Below, in pieces: positions 1-12,781 of a stretch of DNA of 64,000 nucleotides (the first letter of the stretch is position 1; each line of letters begins with the position of its first letter). Below the pieces are notes generated by a model, which searched no databases, was not told the origin of the DNA, and saw only the letters and a list, made by a program, of their open reading frames with translations. The DNA lies in assembly GCA_032622095.1 (NCBI GenBank), contig CP136065.1:214254151-214318150 (forward strand), written 5' to 3'. A program made the translations under genes and the position numbers. The stretch is from Siphonodentalium dalli (lineage: Eukaryota > Mollusca > Scaphopoda > Gadilida > Siphonodentaliidae).

Positions 1-321
1 TTTGAAATACGATAACTGGGCTCATAGTTTCGATTCCATTAGTTTCTGGTATAGTGGTAAGGGGTGCGGAACGGGTTGATCGAATTTATGTTTACAAATA
101 ATGGTGGTGGTTCGGGTGTAATTCTAATTTGAACACCCCAACAGACACAAGCTACATGTATAAATGCAATTTGCCCAACATTTGATGGATATTCCGATTA
201 ATTCAAATTCAACAGGTTATTTAACTCTAATACAAATTTTAATACAACACTAAGTATAATTTCATAGAAACAAGTGAACACAATCATGAAATGAACATAT
301 AATGGACAATAATCTGATGTA

Positions 322-498
322 CAATAATGCCCTAAATGATCAACTCCTTAACCAAAACAGAATTATGGGTAAACTTTCAGGATTTAATCGGAAATATAAC
401 TTGTTGCCATTAATCGGAAAGATCTCAAAGAGACTAAATCATGAAAATTACCCATAATTCTGCTGTGGTTAGGGAGTCGATTATTTAGGGCATTACTG
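322..498. mobile_element. Mariner-like foldback MITE, family A (copy 1)
   Basis: The termini are CAATAATGCCCTAAAT and its inverse ...TTAGGGCATTACTG, with TA on the left and a decayed TT on the right. Internal arms share the words TTAACC, AGAATTATGGGTAA and CGGAAATAT with the copies at 8244 and 30662. No coding capacity. Confidence 0.75.
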
Positions 499-642
499 TT
501 CACACGAATAAGCACAACCACAAGAAGTCTATTGGTCCAACTCATTGTATATTTATATACATGTATGCAGTCACAGTATTCTATATACTTTCAATTAACT
601 ACATTTTAGTATGTCTATATCTATAGACACGTGCGACCGCGA

Positions 643-857
643 TTACGGAGCATCTATCTGACATATGAACGCACACTTTCGGCCTGGCAACAGGTCTATT
701 ATCTTATACCCTATCGGTGGATTCATGGCCATCCAGTATTCATCAGTTCTAAATCCTGGATCACTGGGCCCCCATTCTACCCACGGGACGACTCCGTCCA
801 GATAGTCATACAGTACTTTGTCGTTAGCCTTTTCGTACCCACCGAACCAGATACGAC
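643..857 (-). CDS. Terminal exon of a C-type lectin-like domain (C-terminal half of the CTLD)
   Basis: The minus strand has a 3' splice site (TTTATTTCAG) directly before position 857, then 2 nt plus 70 codons and a TAA at 645-643. The peptide reads RIWFGGYEKAND, then VPWVEWGPSDPG, EYWMAMNP and AFICQIDAP. This is the second half of a CTLD: the W-G strand, the W.P.DP region and the final FIC cysteine. The usual sugar/calcium motifs (EPN or QPD, WND) are absent, and the Cys of the usual E-C-V-x-M strand is replaced by Tyr-Trp, so calcium-dependent sugar binding is unlikely. The codon phase (2 nt) fits the exon at 6777-6995, which ends in 1 nt and would create a Gly codon at the junction. A paralogous exon of the same length lies at 30372-30586. 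Family assignment is by pattern, not by search. Confidence 0.82.
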
Positions 858-1368
858 CTGAAATAAAATGGAATCATTATAAACTTTCTCGGATTTTGAG
901 TATCAAAATCAATTCTTCCAGTGTTCACCATCTAACGGTATGTTTGTTATACACACGACAAGTATATGTTCACACACACAAAACAAAACCAGTGGTCAAA
1001 TCTTCATTGTTTTGATAGGCCCATTCGAGAAGATACCTTATCCTTGGGTTCCATTGTTCTATAGTTATCTTATTGGCCTAAATTAATGACCGTATATGTT
1101 CATCGCCATATTTGGGGCGAATATAGGGACAGCCATTAACCCTTTATATACTAAATGGATGCTCACATTCAGTTATAAAAGAATACATTGCAATAGTCTG
1201 TTGTTCACGAGGAGGGGTTTTCGGGAAAAACAAGCAGACGACAGAATAGGTTGATAACACAATGTTTTGGAGTTTCCTCTTTCAAATGGTATACATGTAT
1301 AATATGGCATATATCATTATATGACATTTAAAATTATCTGGGGGTTCGAAAATTAAGTGTTCCTTTAA

Positions 1369-1544
1369 CCCTTTACCCAACAAAACGGCCAATTTTTATA
1401 ATATTTTTCTACATTCTTTGACAATTTTATCATTTTTAATATGTGTTAAGCCAATGCATTCTCTTATATATGCGAGGCGACCTATGGTCGACTCGCATAT
1501 ATAAGAGAATGCATTGGCACAGGGCCGTTCTGTTGGGTAAAGGG
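1369..1544. mobile_element. TTAA-flanked piggyBac-like MITE containing a 67-nt hairpin
   Basis: TTAA lies at 1365-1368 and at 1545-1548. The TIR CCCTTTACCCAACAAAACGG at the left matches its inverse at the right with one mismatch over 22 bp. TTAA target sites and CCC-starting TIRs are typical of piggyBac elements. The 67-nt palindrome is at 1451-1517 (arms of 32 nt, one mismatch, loop of three). Confidence 0.85.
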
Positions 1545-1839
1545 TTAAAAGGAATTGTATTTTGTAACGTCAAATGCGCATCATGTAGTCTTTTCTCTAT
1601 GTATGGACACAAAATAAGTGTTAGAAACACCAATGCAATTCAATTAGAAAATTGTCAGTCACGAAGAATCAAAAATCTGTACATACATGTATATATTCAC
1701 GTCATTTCCGTGATTTTATGGTAATTGCACGTTGAGAGGAAACCTGGATTACAATAAACTCTAAAACTCTATTAATGTGTGTAGGTATTGTAATTATTAA
1801 GACCTTCTATATCTTAGTGATCAATCCGCTTACCAAACT

Positions 1840-4472
1840 GGGCCCGGTTTCATGAAGCAATGTCATAAGATTACCTTAAGATGGACTTAATCTAAGATCT
1901 AAGGTGGATCTTATGATATAACTTTTCCGTTTCAAGACCGCGTTTCACAAAACAAGATTAAGTCCTACTTAAGTAGTAAGTTAAGTTCCCGCTCATTTAG
2001 ACTGGTTATCCACAATTTTCTACAGTCCGGAACAAAAAAATATGGGCTTGTGCAATCTGTACAGGCTATGGTCTTACAATCTCGTCCAAATACGGATACG
2101 ATAGGCGAGAATCGCATGCGTTTTGATATGTCGATGCCGTCTGGAGAGTTTGGCGGGACCAGCATCCCGTCTCGATTTGCTCAGTCTACCCTTGATGCTA
2201 TAAAGTGGTAGCCGCGGGCGCTTATATATAGAGTTGTTTTTATGAGCCATCAGGCCCCCGCGGCAGCGGTCGCTGGCGCGACCTGACTGCCTCGATATCA
2301 ATTTGAAAAAGGGGTGACGTTGCTTAACGCGCCTGCGGCGCTTCAATAACAGGTCTTAGACAGTGTCGTCCGCCTCCCCCAAGCCCACCCACCCTAAAAG
2401 TGATTTTTCCTATAGTGTTTTTGAAACGTGTCTCTTTGTGGTGTCATTCTTTTGGTATGATTTTTTACTAAATAACGGGTATGTTAGAGTTACATTTCTT
2501 TGAATTTTACAATCGAAACATATTCGCATGCGATGCTGAGTCACGCGGGACACGGCAAACTAAATCGCGCGCAAATTGGCTTGCGATTTTTCAGCATCCC
2601 ACCCCATTTGGCATGCGATAGCGTTTGTACTAGGTGATCTGTATGTACGGCATTGAGAGGTTATCGAGAAAGAGCCGAGTCCGAGTTGACATTATTGTGT
2701 GGCAGGGATGCTGGATAGCGGCTATGTGGGGGTGGGCGAATCAGCGCATGTATCTTACTGTCTATAGTCAGTGGCCTTATATTCGCATATGGATCTTAGA
2801 CTTGCATGGGTTCCATGATGTACATTCGAACATGAGTACACCACAGGCTCTTAAAATGACGAGCTCTGCGTTAACTGGTGAGTGGCGGTGTCAGAAAAAA
2901 GACAATATAATTATATGGATCGATGCATGACTGCGACCATGCATTTACGCCGAGAGCAATGATCATGCGGCGATTTTTTTATGTGAGCCGACATAACACG
3001 TGTATTATCGACCATCGCTCTCTACGTGTAGCAATAATCAAAATAAATCGGCGATGTCATCAGGACACACATAGGTCATTTTTCGATTCAAAGGGAAATG
3101 AAAAATATTTGTTAGAGTAACTTTTTAAATTATTTTTATGCAGATGTTTTATGCGGTTGTCATACCGTGGATATATATATAACTACGTTTTCATTAGCAC
3201 ACTCGTATTAAGGGGTGTCATATTTACGGGTGTGTATATACATATATACAGTATGCTGTATGCTGCACAACGGTCATCCCACCCCCGCAAAAAAAAAAAA
3301 AATAATTTGATAAACAGCTTATGTTACCTTTCCTATATGACATATCTGCGTTGTAAACAGCCGACGGAAATTTGGAAAGAGGAAAGAATCAATACATCAA
3401 TTGATCTCATTTTACCCCATCTCCCCACACACATATGGAATAACATAGAGGAGATTGTGAGCTTTGGGCTAGGCCATAATTCTTATCAAAAGTTTAATTC
3501 GTGGGTAATACAATTTTATAATATATATTATCTATAGGTCACATACACAGCTGATAATTGACTATATCCTACATTCGACGTGGCTCTGGGTGGCTAGTTG
3601 GTCTATTTGGGGGGGGGGGGGTACATCGTGTAATTTCCAACTACACCGCCCTTAATTGAACCGGGCCAAACTTCCATGTTCGCGAAATGCCATGTCCCCG
3701 TTGGATTTAAACAATTGGTATCTCAAATATTCCAACACTTCCGAAATTTCTAACCTGACGCCCCTAAAGTTGGCGATTTTCGGTTGCTGCTGTTTGTCTA
3801 CAACAACACATTCCTTTACTAGTTAGAAATCCAAACAATTGAAACCTATATATAGTGTACGATTAATGTTGTTGTCAGGCATGAAATTTCCAATTGCTAA
3901 ACATTTTGACCAAAGTGTGTGTGGGGGGGGGGGGGGGGGGGTATACAACACACAAACCCCATTCGCCACGTCCCTGATGATAAGCCTGTGCTCTGAATTG
4001 TTTTTACCAAACTAACCCTATGGTTATACGGTGGGGGGGGGGGGGGGTGCCATCTCCAAACTTTGGTTTTGGAAAGTTTGAGGTACCAGTTGGAATGTTT
4101 TAACCCAAAGAGAATTTGGTGTTGTTTATACGGGGGTGTAGTTGGACATTTCGAGGCGAACACCCCCTCTCACTCTGTAGCCACGACCCTGTATACCAAA
4201 CGACGAATTGCCCACCCAGACAATGTACAGATATCTCCGTAATTGCAAAATAACATCGGCCGCCATATTTGTGATCGATATGCCACTTATCACATGGGTT
4301 TTCACTTTAAGGTTATCTTAAGACACCTCACACCAGTCTTAAAGTTAAGACCAAAGTTAAGACCATCTTAAGTTAAGACTTTGTTCGTGAAACGCACTTA
4401 TGACTGAAGTTTGAACTTATGACCATCTTAAGTCCCAACTATGTCATAAGTTGCTTTCATGAAACAGGGTCC
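1840..4472. mobile_element. TIR DNA transposon (GGGCCCGGTTTCATGAA termini), non-coding
   Basis: The left end GGGCCCGGTTTCATGAAGCA continues ATGTCATAAG and CTTAAGATGG. The right end is the inverse (CTTATGACATAGTTGCTTTC, then CATGAAACAGGGTCC). Both termini carry repeated CTTAAGAT and CGTGAAACG/TTTCAC words. The interior includes a GC-rich patch (2200-2345) and three poly-G runs. No transposase frame is recognisable. Confidence 0.65.
3610..4047 (+). repeat. Poly-G tracts
   Basis: Uninterrupted G runs of more than ten bases lie at about 3610-3621, 3924-3942 and 4032-4047, within the 1840-4472 element. They could form G-quadruplexes and are prone to assembly error. Confidence 0.8.
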
Positions 4473-4859
4473 TGGTTTCTCTTACCGAAACACCTCTGTC
4501 CCATTACCGATTAAATTTCCGTCCGCTATTAAATTATTCTAATAATAGCACCCAGTTAATACGCGAAACATTAAACTGCACCAGTTTTCACTGAAACGTG
4601 TCTTCAAAGCATCCACCACAAGATAAAAGATAAAAGAAAGTGAACACCAAAAAAAAAAAAAAAAGAGTAAAAAATTGCTATCTTTTTGTTCTTTTTTTGT
4701 TCTTGTTATTTGTTATACAATAAAGGCAAAATATGAGGGGTGAAGGAAAGGGCCTACTGGTCCTTTCGACCATACCGAGGTTAGCCCCCCCCCAAAACTA
4801 CCAGTGCAAAAAAAAATAAAATGAAACGTGTCATTCACTGGTAGAGATTGGGAATTCAC

Positions 4860-5340
4860 ATGTCAGGAGATACAAGAAAACCAATGTCAGAAATGGTAAC
4901 GCGCTCAAGATCATATATTATTAATCCAAGATTGTAATGATAGAATATAAAATATATTGGTTTTGCGAATGACCAACTCAGAATTCCGTTAAAATAACAA
5001 TAACAAGCAGCACCTAATTAACGAACCGGCGGCCGACTCGGCTGCAGAACAAAAGCTGTCTATAAAAGTTGAAATATAAGACTTACAAATTATCTTTTTC
5101 ATTTGTTTTATTTGTAATTGACATAGCTTATCACGAACCAAAAATCAACATTAATCAACGTTAATTAACGACTATAAACGAAATTGAAATTCCCAACTAC
5201 ACCTTTTACCGGACTCGGCCTCCGGCTCGCAGTTTGACTTGTAATCATCCCAAAAATTCCCATTCTATAAATAAAACACCCATTGATAATGTCAGCGCCC
5301 ACGGGAAACGAGAATCTCTCCACCAGTATACACACGGCGC
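4860..5340. repeat. Dispersed repeat (AAAACCATAGTCAGAAAT family), copy 1
   Basis: CAAGAAAACCAATGTCAGAA, ATGGTAACGCGCTCAAGATC, then CATAGCTTATCACGAACCAA and a TATACACACGGCGCGCGTAAT end. Related copies are at 45030-45365 and 58270-58400. No gene seen in 4473-5900 apart from this. Confidence 0.7.
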
Positions 5341-6062
5341 GCGTAATAATACTGCGCTATAAGTAGACAATATAGTCCCATGCAAACCTGACAATTATTT
5401 GGGAATATCATTATTTATGGACCGTATTTATGGAGCGGTTTGAACACGATTCTGGTATCTTGTGATCAGTTTGTGTTGTCGGCGACATAATTATTATGGA
5501 ACACATATTTCCTCCAATTTACAAGAATCTGTTTTTAATTCTGGTAATTGGACAGCGTCGATATATATCCGAGAGAGGATAGCGAAGCTATGAAAGCTGG
5601 GAGTTCCGTCTGACCAGACATTCTCAACGACTCCGCCATTTCCGCCTCGCTGAGGAAATAACCTATTCCATAAATAGAAACCCATATTCGCGCAATGCTA
5701 CAATATACGGCCCTGGTAATAAGGCGATGACGTTGTCTCGTTGACGCGTATATGTGAATGGAGCAGAATGTAATCATTGCATGCCAGTACCAGAATTGAT
5801 CGTGCATTAAATGGTGATAAATAGTAATAAATAGCAATAATTCGTTCAGGTTTAACAGGCGAGTCTTCCAGCCATCAGACGCATTTACCGGTAGTATGCA
5901 CATTGTCAATCACGTGATTAAAATAGACCAGCAGTTATGGTTTCTATTTATGGAAGAGGTTATTATCTTAGAGAAGCGGAAACGACCGAGTCGTTGCGAA
6001 TGTCTGGTCAGACTGCAGTGCAGCGAGGGGCACAGCTCACAAGGACAAATACTAAATTACCA

Positions 6063-6164
<102 letters not shown>

Positions 6165-6776
6165 CAGTGACAAGGTTCAAAAGATCGATTTTTGCTAAAA
6201 CCACACCATCAACACCATAATGAAAGCTAACAATCTATCATTTCGGTCAAATATCAAATTCCCTTTTTTTGACATATAATTCGGCGAAATTGAACGAAGC
6301 TAAGTCGAGATATCGTATCGGAAACCATCGAAATTTGCCGAAGTAATCGGGTCGTCATCTTCCCTATCCGCTCAGATGCCTTTGACCTAGTTATAAAATC
6401 AATATTTTCGAGCAATGAATTGTCGCGAACGTGTACTTAACGCGATGGCATCATCTTTAAATGCTCATATGTGTTCCGCCAGTCATTCCGAAGCCACCCA
6501 TACCTTTTTTATTTCACACGATGTATATGTGCTCGATTTTTCAACTTTATTCATCAAACAAATTCTAATTTAGTGATTAGGTCAGATTAAGTAAAAAATG
6601 TGTGACGCCGTGTTCGTGTTACGATCTGTGTGCTGTTGTGTGTCTGTGTGTTATTGGGTATATGACAGATGGCCCAATTAGTAACTGACCAATCACCGAC
6701 CGCGCCTGAGTGTAACACAGATGGGCTATGTAAATATAAGTCTATAAACGCCAGCGATTAGTGTACGTACTTGTAC

Positions 6777-6995
6777 CAGTCCGTTCAGAAAATATGGTAT
6801 TCATCATTTTTGTGTGGACGACCTTGCTGGCAATCTTAACGAAATGGCCACCGTCACCAAAACACACCTGCTCAGCATTCTCCCGCAACAATGCAGTCTC
6901 ATACAGCTTCATGCACATCTCAACCCCAATATCGCTGTACACGTACATCTTGTACCCTTTGGCAGTAGGACACAATTCATCTATGGGGAGTAGGC
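6777..6995 (-). CDS. Internal exon, N-terminal half of the same C-type lectin-like domain
   Basis: On the minus strand the acceptor AATTTGCAG precedes 6995 and a donor (ACTG|GTACAAG) follows 6777. The 219-nt exon reads 2 nt, 72 codons, 1 nt without a stop. It encodes ELCPTAKGYK, then CMKLYETALLRENAEQVC and FGDGGHFVKI. This is the classical opening of a CTLD: the Cys of the CYKLY strand, helix 1 with W/L..A...C, and G.HLV.I. The 1-nt end joins exactly to the 2-nt start of exon 643-857. The 2-nt start needs an upstream exon ending in 1 nt, which candidate 8997-9186 provides. The exon lies in a window otherwise full of repeats, with a (TA)n tract about 600 bp downstream in the same gene. Confidence 0.82.
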
Positions 6996-7650
6996 CTGCA
7001 AATTATTTTATTTCTTCATTACCTGGTATATTGGTGTGTGGTGATTAATTTGTGCTCAAAGGCTTTTTCACTGTATCGAAGATATTGGGAAGGTTTAGAT
7101 TAATGGACGTCATACCACGGGCAACATAGATCCGCATAATTAATGTAAATACTATGTGATTGGAAAATCCCTATATTGGCAGTTGAAATATAGCTTAAAT
7201 ATTGATCGATGAATTTTGCATGGCGACCGCAAGTGGATTGTTTTGAAAGACCACTACAACGACGTCATAATTATACTACACAGACTATACCCTGGCATGT
7301 TTATAGCATTGCTATCGACTTGGTAACGGATGTAAAATTAATGTTGAACGGACTTTGTTTTAGATATATAGACTACAGTCATTTCACTGGTGAATTCACT
7401 GGCCGCGTATAGTTGCGTCCGGATGCGAACCCGCTTATGTATAAGCACGTGTCATACTCTTACATACTGCTCAGATTACGCATGTGACACAGATGCCGGA
7501 TTATCAATTTATAGTTTAAACAGTTTTGTTCCTTTTTAAACTGCCGGGATTATTCCGGATAAGCCTTCTATAGTATATGTATACTTGTGTACATACCAGG
7601 TACAAGACATTTTCTCGCGAAACGATGTTAAGTAAAACAAGACGCGGACA

Positions 7651-8970
7651 TTTATGGGGGGCCAAATTCACATTTAATAATTAATTGCGCTTAAGCGCAA
7701 TTAATTGCGATTAAGCGTAATTCATGGTTATATGTAACAAAACACCCCTGGTGAATAAATAGGTTTCTCCATAACTTAGCATTAACTCCTATTGACATGT
7801 CACCTCTTGGTTTCATTGGTTTGATTGGGTAGGGAGCTAGCCCAACTTCTTTATCAAAATAGCTGACTCGCAATAGTATCACCTTCCGTTTTAGTTGGAG
7901 CGACTCGTGATAGCATTATATTATCTTCGGTATATATTAGTTGGGGCTACTTGCAATAGCATTACTTTCTGTATTAGTCGGGGCGACATTGATTTTCATA
8001 AATTTTCGAGTATACAGGCACACCAAATGAGGGAACCAAGCCCTCGGTGACACCACATTCACACTATATGATCATGGAAATACTATAGATTTGTGCAAGA
8101 GATGCTGATTTAATAAGAAAAACTAGAGCTCCAGGACAGAGACACGAAAGCTCCAGTGATTACACACCATTTTTTGGACAGGGATGCTGATAATATGAAA
8201 ATAGGGTTTTTTTCCCCTGATTTAAGTCAATAAGTAAACCATACAGTAATGCTCTAATTAATCGACTCCTTAACCACAGCAGAATTATGGATAACTTTTC
8301 AGGATTTAGTCGGAAATATGGCTTGTTGCCATTCATTGGAAAGCTCTCGAGAGCTTTTCGATGAATGGCAACAAGCCATATTTCCGACTAAATCCTGAAA
8401 CGTTACCCATAATTATGCTGTGGTTAAGAAGTCGATTAATTAGAGCATTACTGTATGAGGTAAGAAAGCCCTCATGCAGTGACACCGCATGCATGTATAG
8501 GCTAAAATCTGTGCAAAAATACATTAAAAACATCATACAAAAAATTACTAAGAGTTCCGGGAAGGCGACATCAATTCTTTGGATAGAGGGATGCTGATAA
8601 TATGTAATTAGGGATTCTCCTTGTTGAACACATACTCACAGTTGACTGTTGAGTACAGGTCAAAATTAGCCCAATGCTCATCTTGTGTTGCTAGGTGATA
8701 CACCAGGTCATGCTAATAGTTTATGGGTAGGTTAGATAGTAGTCACAATTACGCTTAAGCGCAATTGATTGCGCTTAAGCGCAATTAATTGCGCTTAAGC
8801 ATAATTAATTACGCTTAAGCGTAAATGCCCTATTTGCGCCTAAGCACAGTATGTGGTATTTGCGCTTAAGTGCAATTGATTGCGCTTAAGCGCAATTATT
8901 TGCGCTTAAGCGCAATCAATTGCGCTTAAGCGCAATTCATTATTAAATGTGAATTTGGCCTCCCATAGAC
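7651..8970. mobile_element. TIR element with subterminal palindromic GCGCTTAAGCGC arrays
   Basis: Left TTTATGGGGGGCCAAATTCA (7651) and the inverse at 8970 (TGAATTTGGCCTCCCATAGA) bound the element. Just inside each end, 20-22-bp palindromic units of AATTGCGCTTAAGCGCAATT are repeated: about two at the left (7680-7725) and about nine at the right (8750-8938). The interior contains MITE 8244-8453. It inserted within 30 bp of the candidate exon 8997-9186. Confidence 0.8.
8244..8453. mobile_element. Mariner-like foldback MITE, family A (copy 2, near-perfect hairpin)
   Basis: It starts CAGTAATGCTCTAATTAATC and ends with the inverse, flanked by TA on both sides. Nearly the whole 210 bp folds into one stem of about 100 bp around a GCTCTCGAGAGC centre. 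It is nested inside the 7651-8970 element. Confidence 0.85.
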
Positions 8971-8996
8971 ATTGATTGTTTGTGTCAGAGCCAGAC

Positions 8997-9186
8997 CAAA
9001 CGCGTCCCAATGCATAATAGCTTTTAACGGCAAGCCAGAGTCATTCTTGAATCTTGAGTTCAGTTGTGTCGATTTTACGCCTACACTGTCGTCACAAACA
9101 CTTTCTGAGTACCCTGTCGACATTTCAGAATACATTGGAGGCTGTCGGTACCTCCAGTTCACGATAACGTTTTGTTGGCCATCGAT
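8997..9186 (-). CDS. Probable internal exon of the PAN-CTLD gene (unassigned domain)
   Basis: The frame is open from an acceptor-like ACAAACAAG before 9186 through IDGQQNVIVNWRYRQPP, a GYSESVCDDSVG stretch and AIMHWDAFG. If the weak donor TTTG|GTCTGG at 8996 is used, the exon has 63 codons plus 1 nt. Its phase-0 start matches the phase-0 donor of the PAN exon at 17581, and its 1-nt end matches the CTLD exon at 6995. The frame actually stays open a little further, into the terminal inverted repeat of the 7651-8970 transposon, so the true 3' boundary may have been altered by that insertion. I do not recognise the domain. The phase agreement is the main support and the splice sites are weak. Confidence 0.42.
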
Positions 9187-9399
9187 CTTGTTTGTAATTT
9201 AGAAAATCTCCCATTGTGCAAGAATATATATATATATATCTCTTAAATAGAATGATAAATAAATATACTTTCCTCTGTGTATCTGTGTTGCTAGTTCACC
9301 ATACAAATGCCCCGATTCCCATCCCCATATATAAATATGACAGTTGAGAAGATATAATTGTTCAAGTGACAACCATTTTTCGAGATTTGTAAGCCAAAA

Positions 9400-10690
9400 A
9401 CTCCCTAGAACGAATTATGGAGAAGACTAAATATAAGTATGGTGGATATTGGCGACTAAAACATTTTTATCAACGGTAGTTCTCCTCGTATACGTAGCTA
9501 TCTCACACGACTTGACTCCTCATATCATTAGAAAAGAACGCGTATATATGAATGTGGTGGAAATTGGTGCTAAACATTTTTATAAGTTTTTGTGACACTC
9601 TCCTCCCTATCCATGACTCAAGCGGTGCCACTTATGACATTTTTAAACCACTCATTTAGATTTATTATGAATATCTACATACATACAATTGGTGGAAACC
9701 AGCGACTAAACTAATTCGTATCAAATTTAGTAGTGCCCCCATCTCAAACCAAAACGGCACAAATTGGCGTATTTAAATCACATGATTAGATTCCTTGTAT
9801 CACGGAGAAGAATATGTATCAACTTGTGGAAATGGCGTTAAAATATGTTTAACAACCGTGTGGTCCCTCCCCCCTCCATGCACCCCTGACTCGAACCACA
9901 CTTTTGACATCTTTAATCCACACAATTAGACTCCTGATATCATGGAAATAATTATGTATAAGTTTGGTGGTAATCATAGACTAAACAAAATATTATCCCA
10001 CGATTAGATTCCTCGTATCACTGAGAAGAATGGGTATCAATTTGGTGGAGATCGGAGCTAAAAAATATTGTTATGAATTTTGGTGACCCTCTCCGCTTCG
10101 GTTTACCCCTGAGTCGAATGACGCCACTTTTGACAGCTTTACGCATCATTCGATTTAGACTCCTGATATCATGGAGATCATTATGTATAAGTTTGGTGGT
10201 AATCGTCGACTAAATAAATTCTTATAAAATTTGGTACCCCAATCCAAACGGCACCAATTTTGGCGTCTGTCAATCACACGGTTACATTCCTTGTATCGTG
10301 GAGAGGGATGTGTATCAATTTGGTGGAAATCGGCGCTAAAATACTGTTATCAATTTTGTGTGCCCCTCTCCCCTTCCGTGCACCCTGACTCTAACTGCGT
10401 AACTTTTGACATAATTAAACACCACCATTTGATTCCTCAAATCATGGAGATGATTATGTATAAGTTTTATGGACATCGGCGACAAACAAAAATTGCTGCC
10501 CCTCTCCTTTTCTGCCCCTGGCAACAACAGCATCACTTTAGAAAATTCTAACCCGCACCACTATCTTGATTGTAAAATATTACCCCTGTTACACCCACTG
10601 GTGCCATCTAGATGGACCCCCCCCGTGAATTTCTATAGAATACAGCCATGCAGACATACATTCTCAAATATAGACATAGAAAATGCCTGA
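9400..10690. repeat. Array of diverged 130-150-bp repeats
   Basis: A unit with the phrases TTAGATTCCTCGTATCA, CGGAGAAGAATATGTATCAA, TTTGGTGGAAATCGGCG and CCCCTCTCCCC recurs at about 9508, 9660, 9790, 9930, 10007, 10159, 10287 and 10431, alternating two subtypes. It ends with a shared tail containing GCCATCTAGATGG (10604-10620). A second array lies at 14920-15545. Confidence 0.75.
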
Positions 10691-10699
10691 TGTAATATA

Positions 10700-11370
10700 G
10701 ACAACCATTGTGGATGCCATCGTGGATAACAAAGTTTCCCCGAAGCGGATTTTTGCGAACTTTTCATATTTGTGTTGACAAAGGTCTCATCTTTCGAATT
10801 AAACAAGATTAGATAATTTACCAATTTATTCCAGGTGTAACTCCATGACGACCACACTATGGCTCAGTCGGTAAGAGTAGCAAACGATCAAACGGCACAG
10901 TCACCATGCATGCAGTCAGTCGGACCACAATGTAGAATGATAATTGATCCGCCACAATTAACGCTAACAAGCACACGCTTATCACAACCCTCGTGTGATA
11001 ATGATCGAACAATTTGTGACTTAATACCAAGCCACTAGTCTCTGCTGATGTGAACAGTGACCCAGAAAATATGGATTCTTCATTTCAGTTCTATAGCCTC
11101 CCTAATTAAACCAGGTTTAGCTGGACCGCGTCTAATGACATGGTTTAGTTGCCGATTTAAGATTGTAAAACCCATTTTTTCTCTCGTAATTTACAAATAT
11201 AATTTTGTTTATCCATGCACAGTTTGCACATGTCTGTTGGCGCTTCTCGTTTATACATTTCCAATTAAAATATGCTAGTTGTCGTAATTATCTATTTCCT
11301 TCCTCGATAGAATGAGATGGTTCGCATTAGGCCCGTGCGTTATTAGCTTGACGATATAGAGACCTGTATT
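10700..11370. other. Intronic or intergenic tract without a recognised feature
   Basis: AT-rich, with short frames only. GGCTCAGTCGGTAAGAGTAG at 10861 resembles a tRNA D-arm/A box, but no matching B box or cloverleaf follows. Confidence 0.5.
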
Positions 11371-11376
11371 GCTTAA

Positions 11377-11830
11377 CCCTTTACCCAACAAACCGGCCAA
11401 AAACGCCCAAATAAAGCTTCAACAGCCTAAAATATCTTCGGTCTGTCTCAATAACACCATACAAATATGGATATCATTGGAACCGGTTCATCGACCACAT
11501 TGTGATGGTTACATTTATGCGCTGTGCCAATGCATTCTCTTATATATGCCAGTCGACCATAGGTCGCCTCGCATATATAAGAGAATGCATTGGCCTAAAA
11601 AAAAAATATATACACTTTTTACCATTTTTTCTTACATTCTTTAACAATTTTATAATTTTTTCTGACATTTTTTAACAATTTTAAAAATATTTTTCTACAT
11701 TCTTTGACAATTTTATAATTTTTAATATTTGTTAAGCCAATGGATTCTCTTATATATGCGAGGCGACCTATGGTCCACTCGCATATATAAGAGAATGCAT
11801 TGGCACAGGGCCGTTCTGTTGGGTAAAGGG
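11377..11830. mobile_element. TTAA-flanked piggyBac-like MITE with two 67-nt hairpins
   Basis: TTAA at 11373-11376 and 11831-11834. The TIRs are the same as in the element at 1369. Hairpins lie at 11527-11593 and 11737-11803, separated by an AT-rich spacer with repeated TTTTTCTACATTCTTTGACA-like phrases. Confidence 0.88.
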
Positions 11831-12781
11831 TTAAACATACGGACCTGCATGCCGCCCCGGGTTTAAATCACGAATGTTTGCTGTTAACCTAAACGCTATA
11901 TTAATTAAGTGTCAGACGCACATTTTGCCAAAATTGCCTGATATTTCAAAATGAATTTTTCACCAAATCTGTCTGGAATTTCTTTGTGAAATTTGGTACA
12001 AGCGATTATTGTGAACCAGTATTTAAGTACATTTGACCCGTTGGAAATTAGAACGCCATTTACTTCACTTTTATGGCATGAAAAATATAAAAATTTCCCT
12101 TGTTTTCTGGTACCAAGAACTTCTGTAAATTAGATGCAATTTTCTTGATTTATGAAATTGAATGATTATTTCAATTAGAAAACTACCCGTAAATAATGTA
12201 CTATATTTGAGAATGTTCATGCCATGCTGTTGGACAATGAAAATATAGGCTGTGATGAGTTCGGGATCATGGGTTCATAACCATGTTGAAGCTGACCACC
12301 ATATATCTTAACACTGTGGCCTAATTCAAGTTTATTACCCCCTGCTTGACTGGACCACACTACGTATCAACATTTATTTTCATTGGGCTGGAATATTTGT
12401 GACTGCTTTATTCTTCAGTATAATGTAAGGGGGCATGATGCTATATTATGCAATTAAAAATCTAACTTAACATTATGATACAAATGAAGCCTCCTCTCAT
12501 AGAGCCAAGACATTAAGCGATTTGGTGATTGAGTGTTGTGTGAAATCATTAATTATTCTAGCAGTTCTTGGTACCGAAAAAAAATATTTTCAACCTCTCA
12601 AATGTTTTAAAAATCAATTGTTCTTATCATCTCTTAATAATTGCTCAGATTCTATATACAATGAAGATGATGACGATATGCGAAATTCAAGATTTTTCGC
12701 CAGAGACATCCAGAGAAATTCTTTGTTGATAATTTCTTGCCATATTTGGCTGGATTTATGAACATTTTATGCAAAACGTGC

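Noticed and set aside
7420-7445. GGGTTCGCATCCGGACGC on the minus strand, resembling a tRNA T arm
   Set aside because: No A box or cloverleaf upstream.
7680-8938. CRISPR-like look of the repeated GCGCTTAAGC units
   Set aside because: Units are contiguous palindromes without unique spacers, and the host is a eukaryote.
10858-10900. tRNA-like GGCTCAGTCGGTAAGAGTAGC
   Set aside because: Only an A-box-like arm. No anticodon or T arm and no B box at proper spacing.
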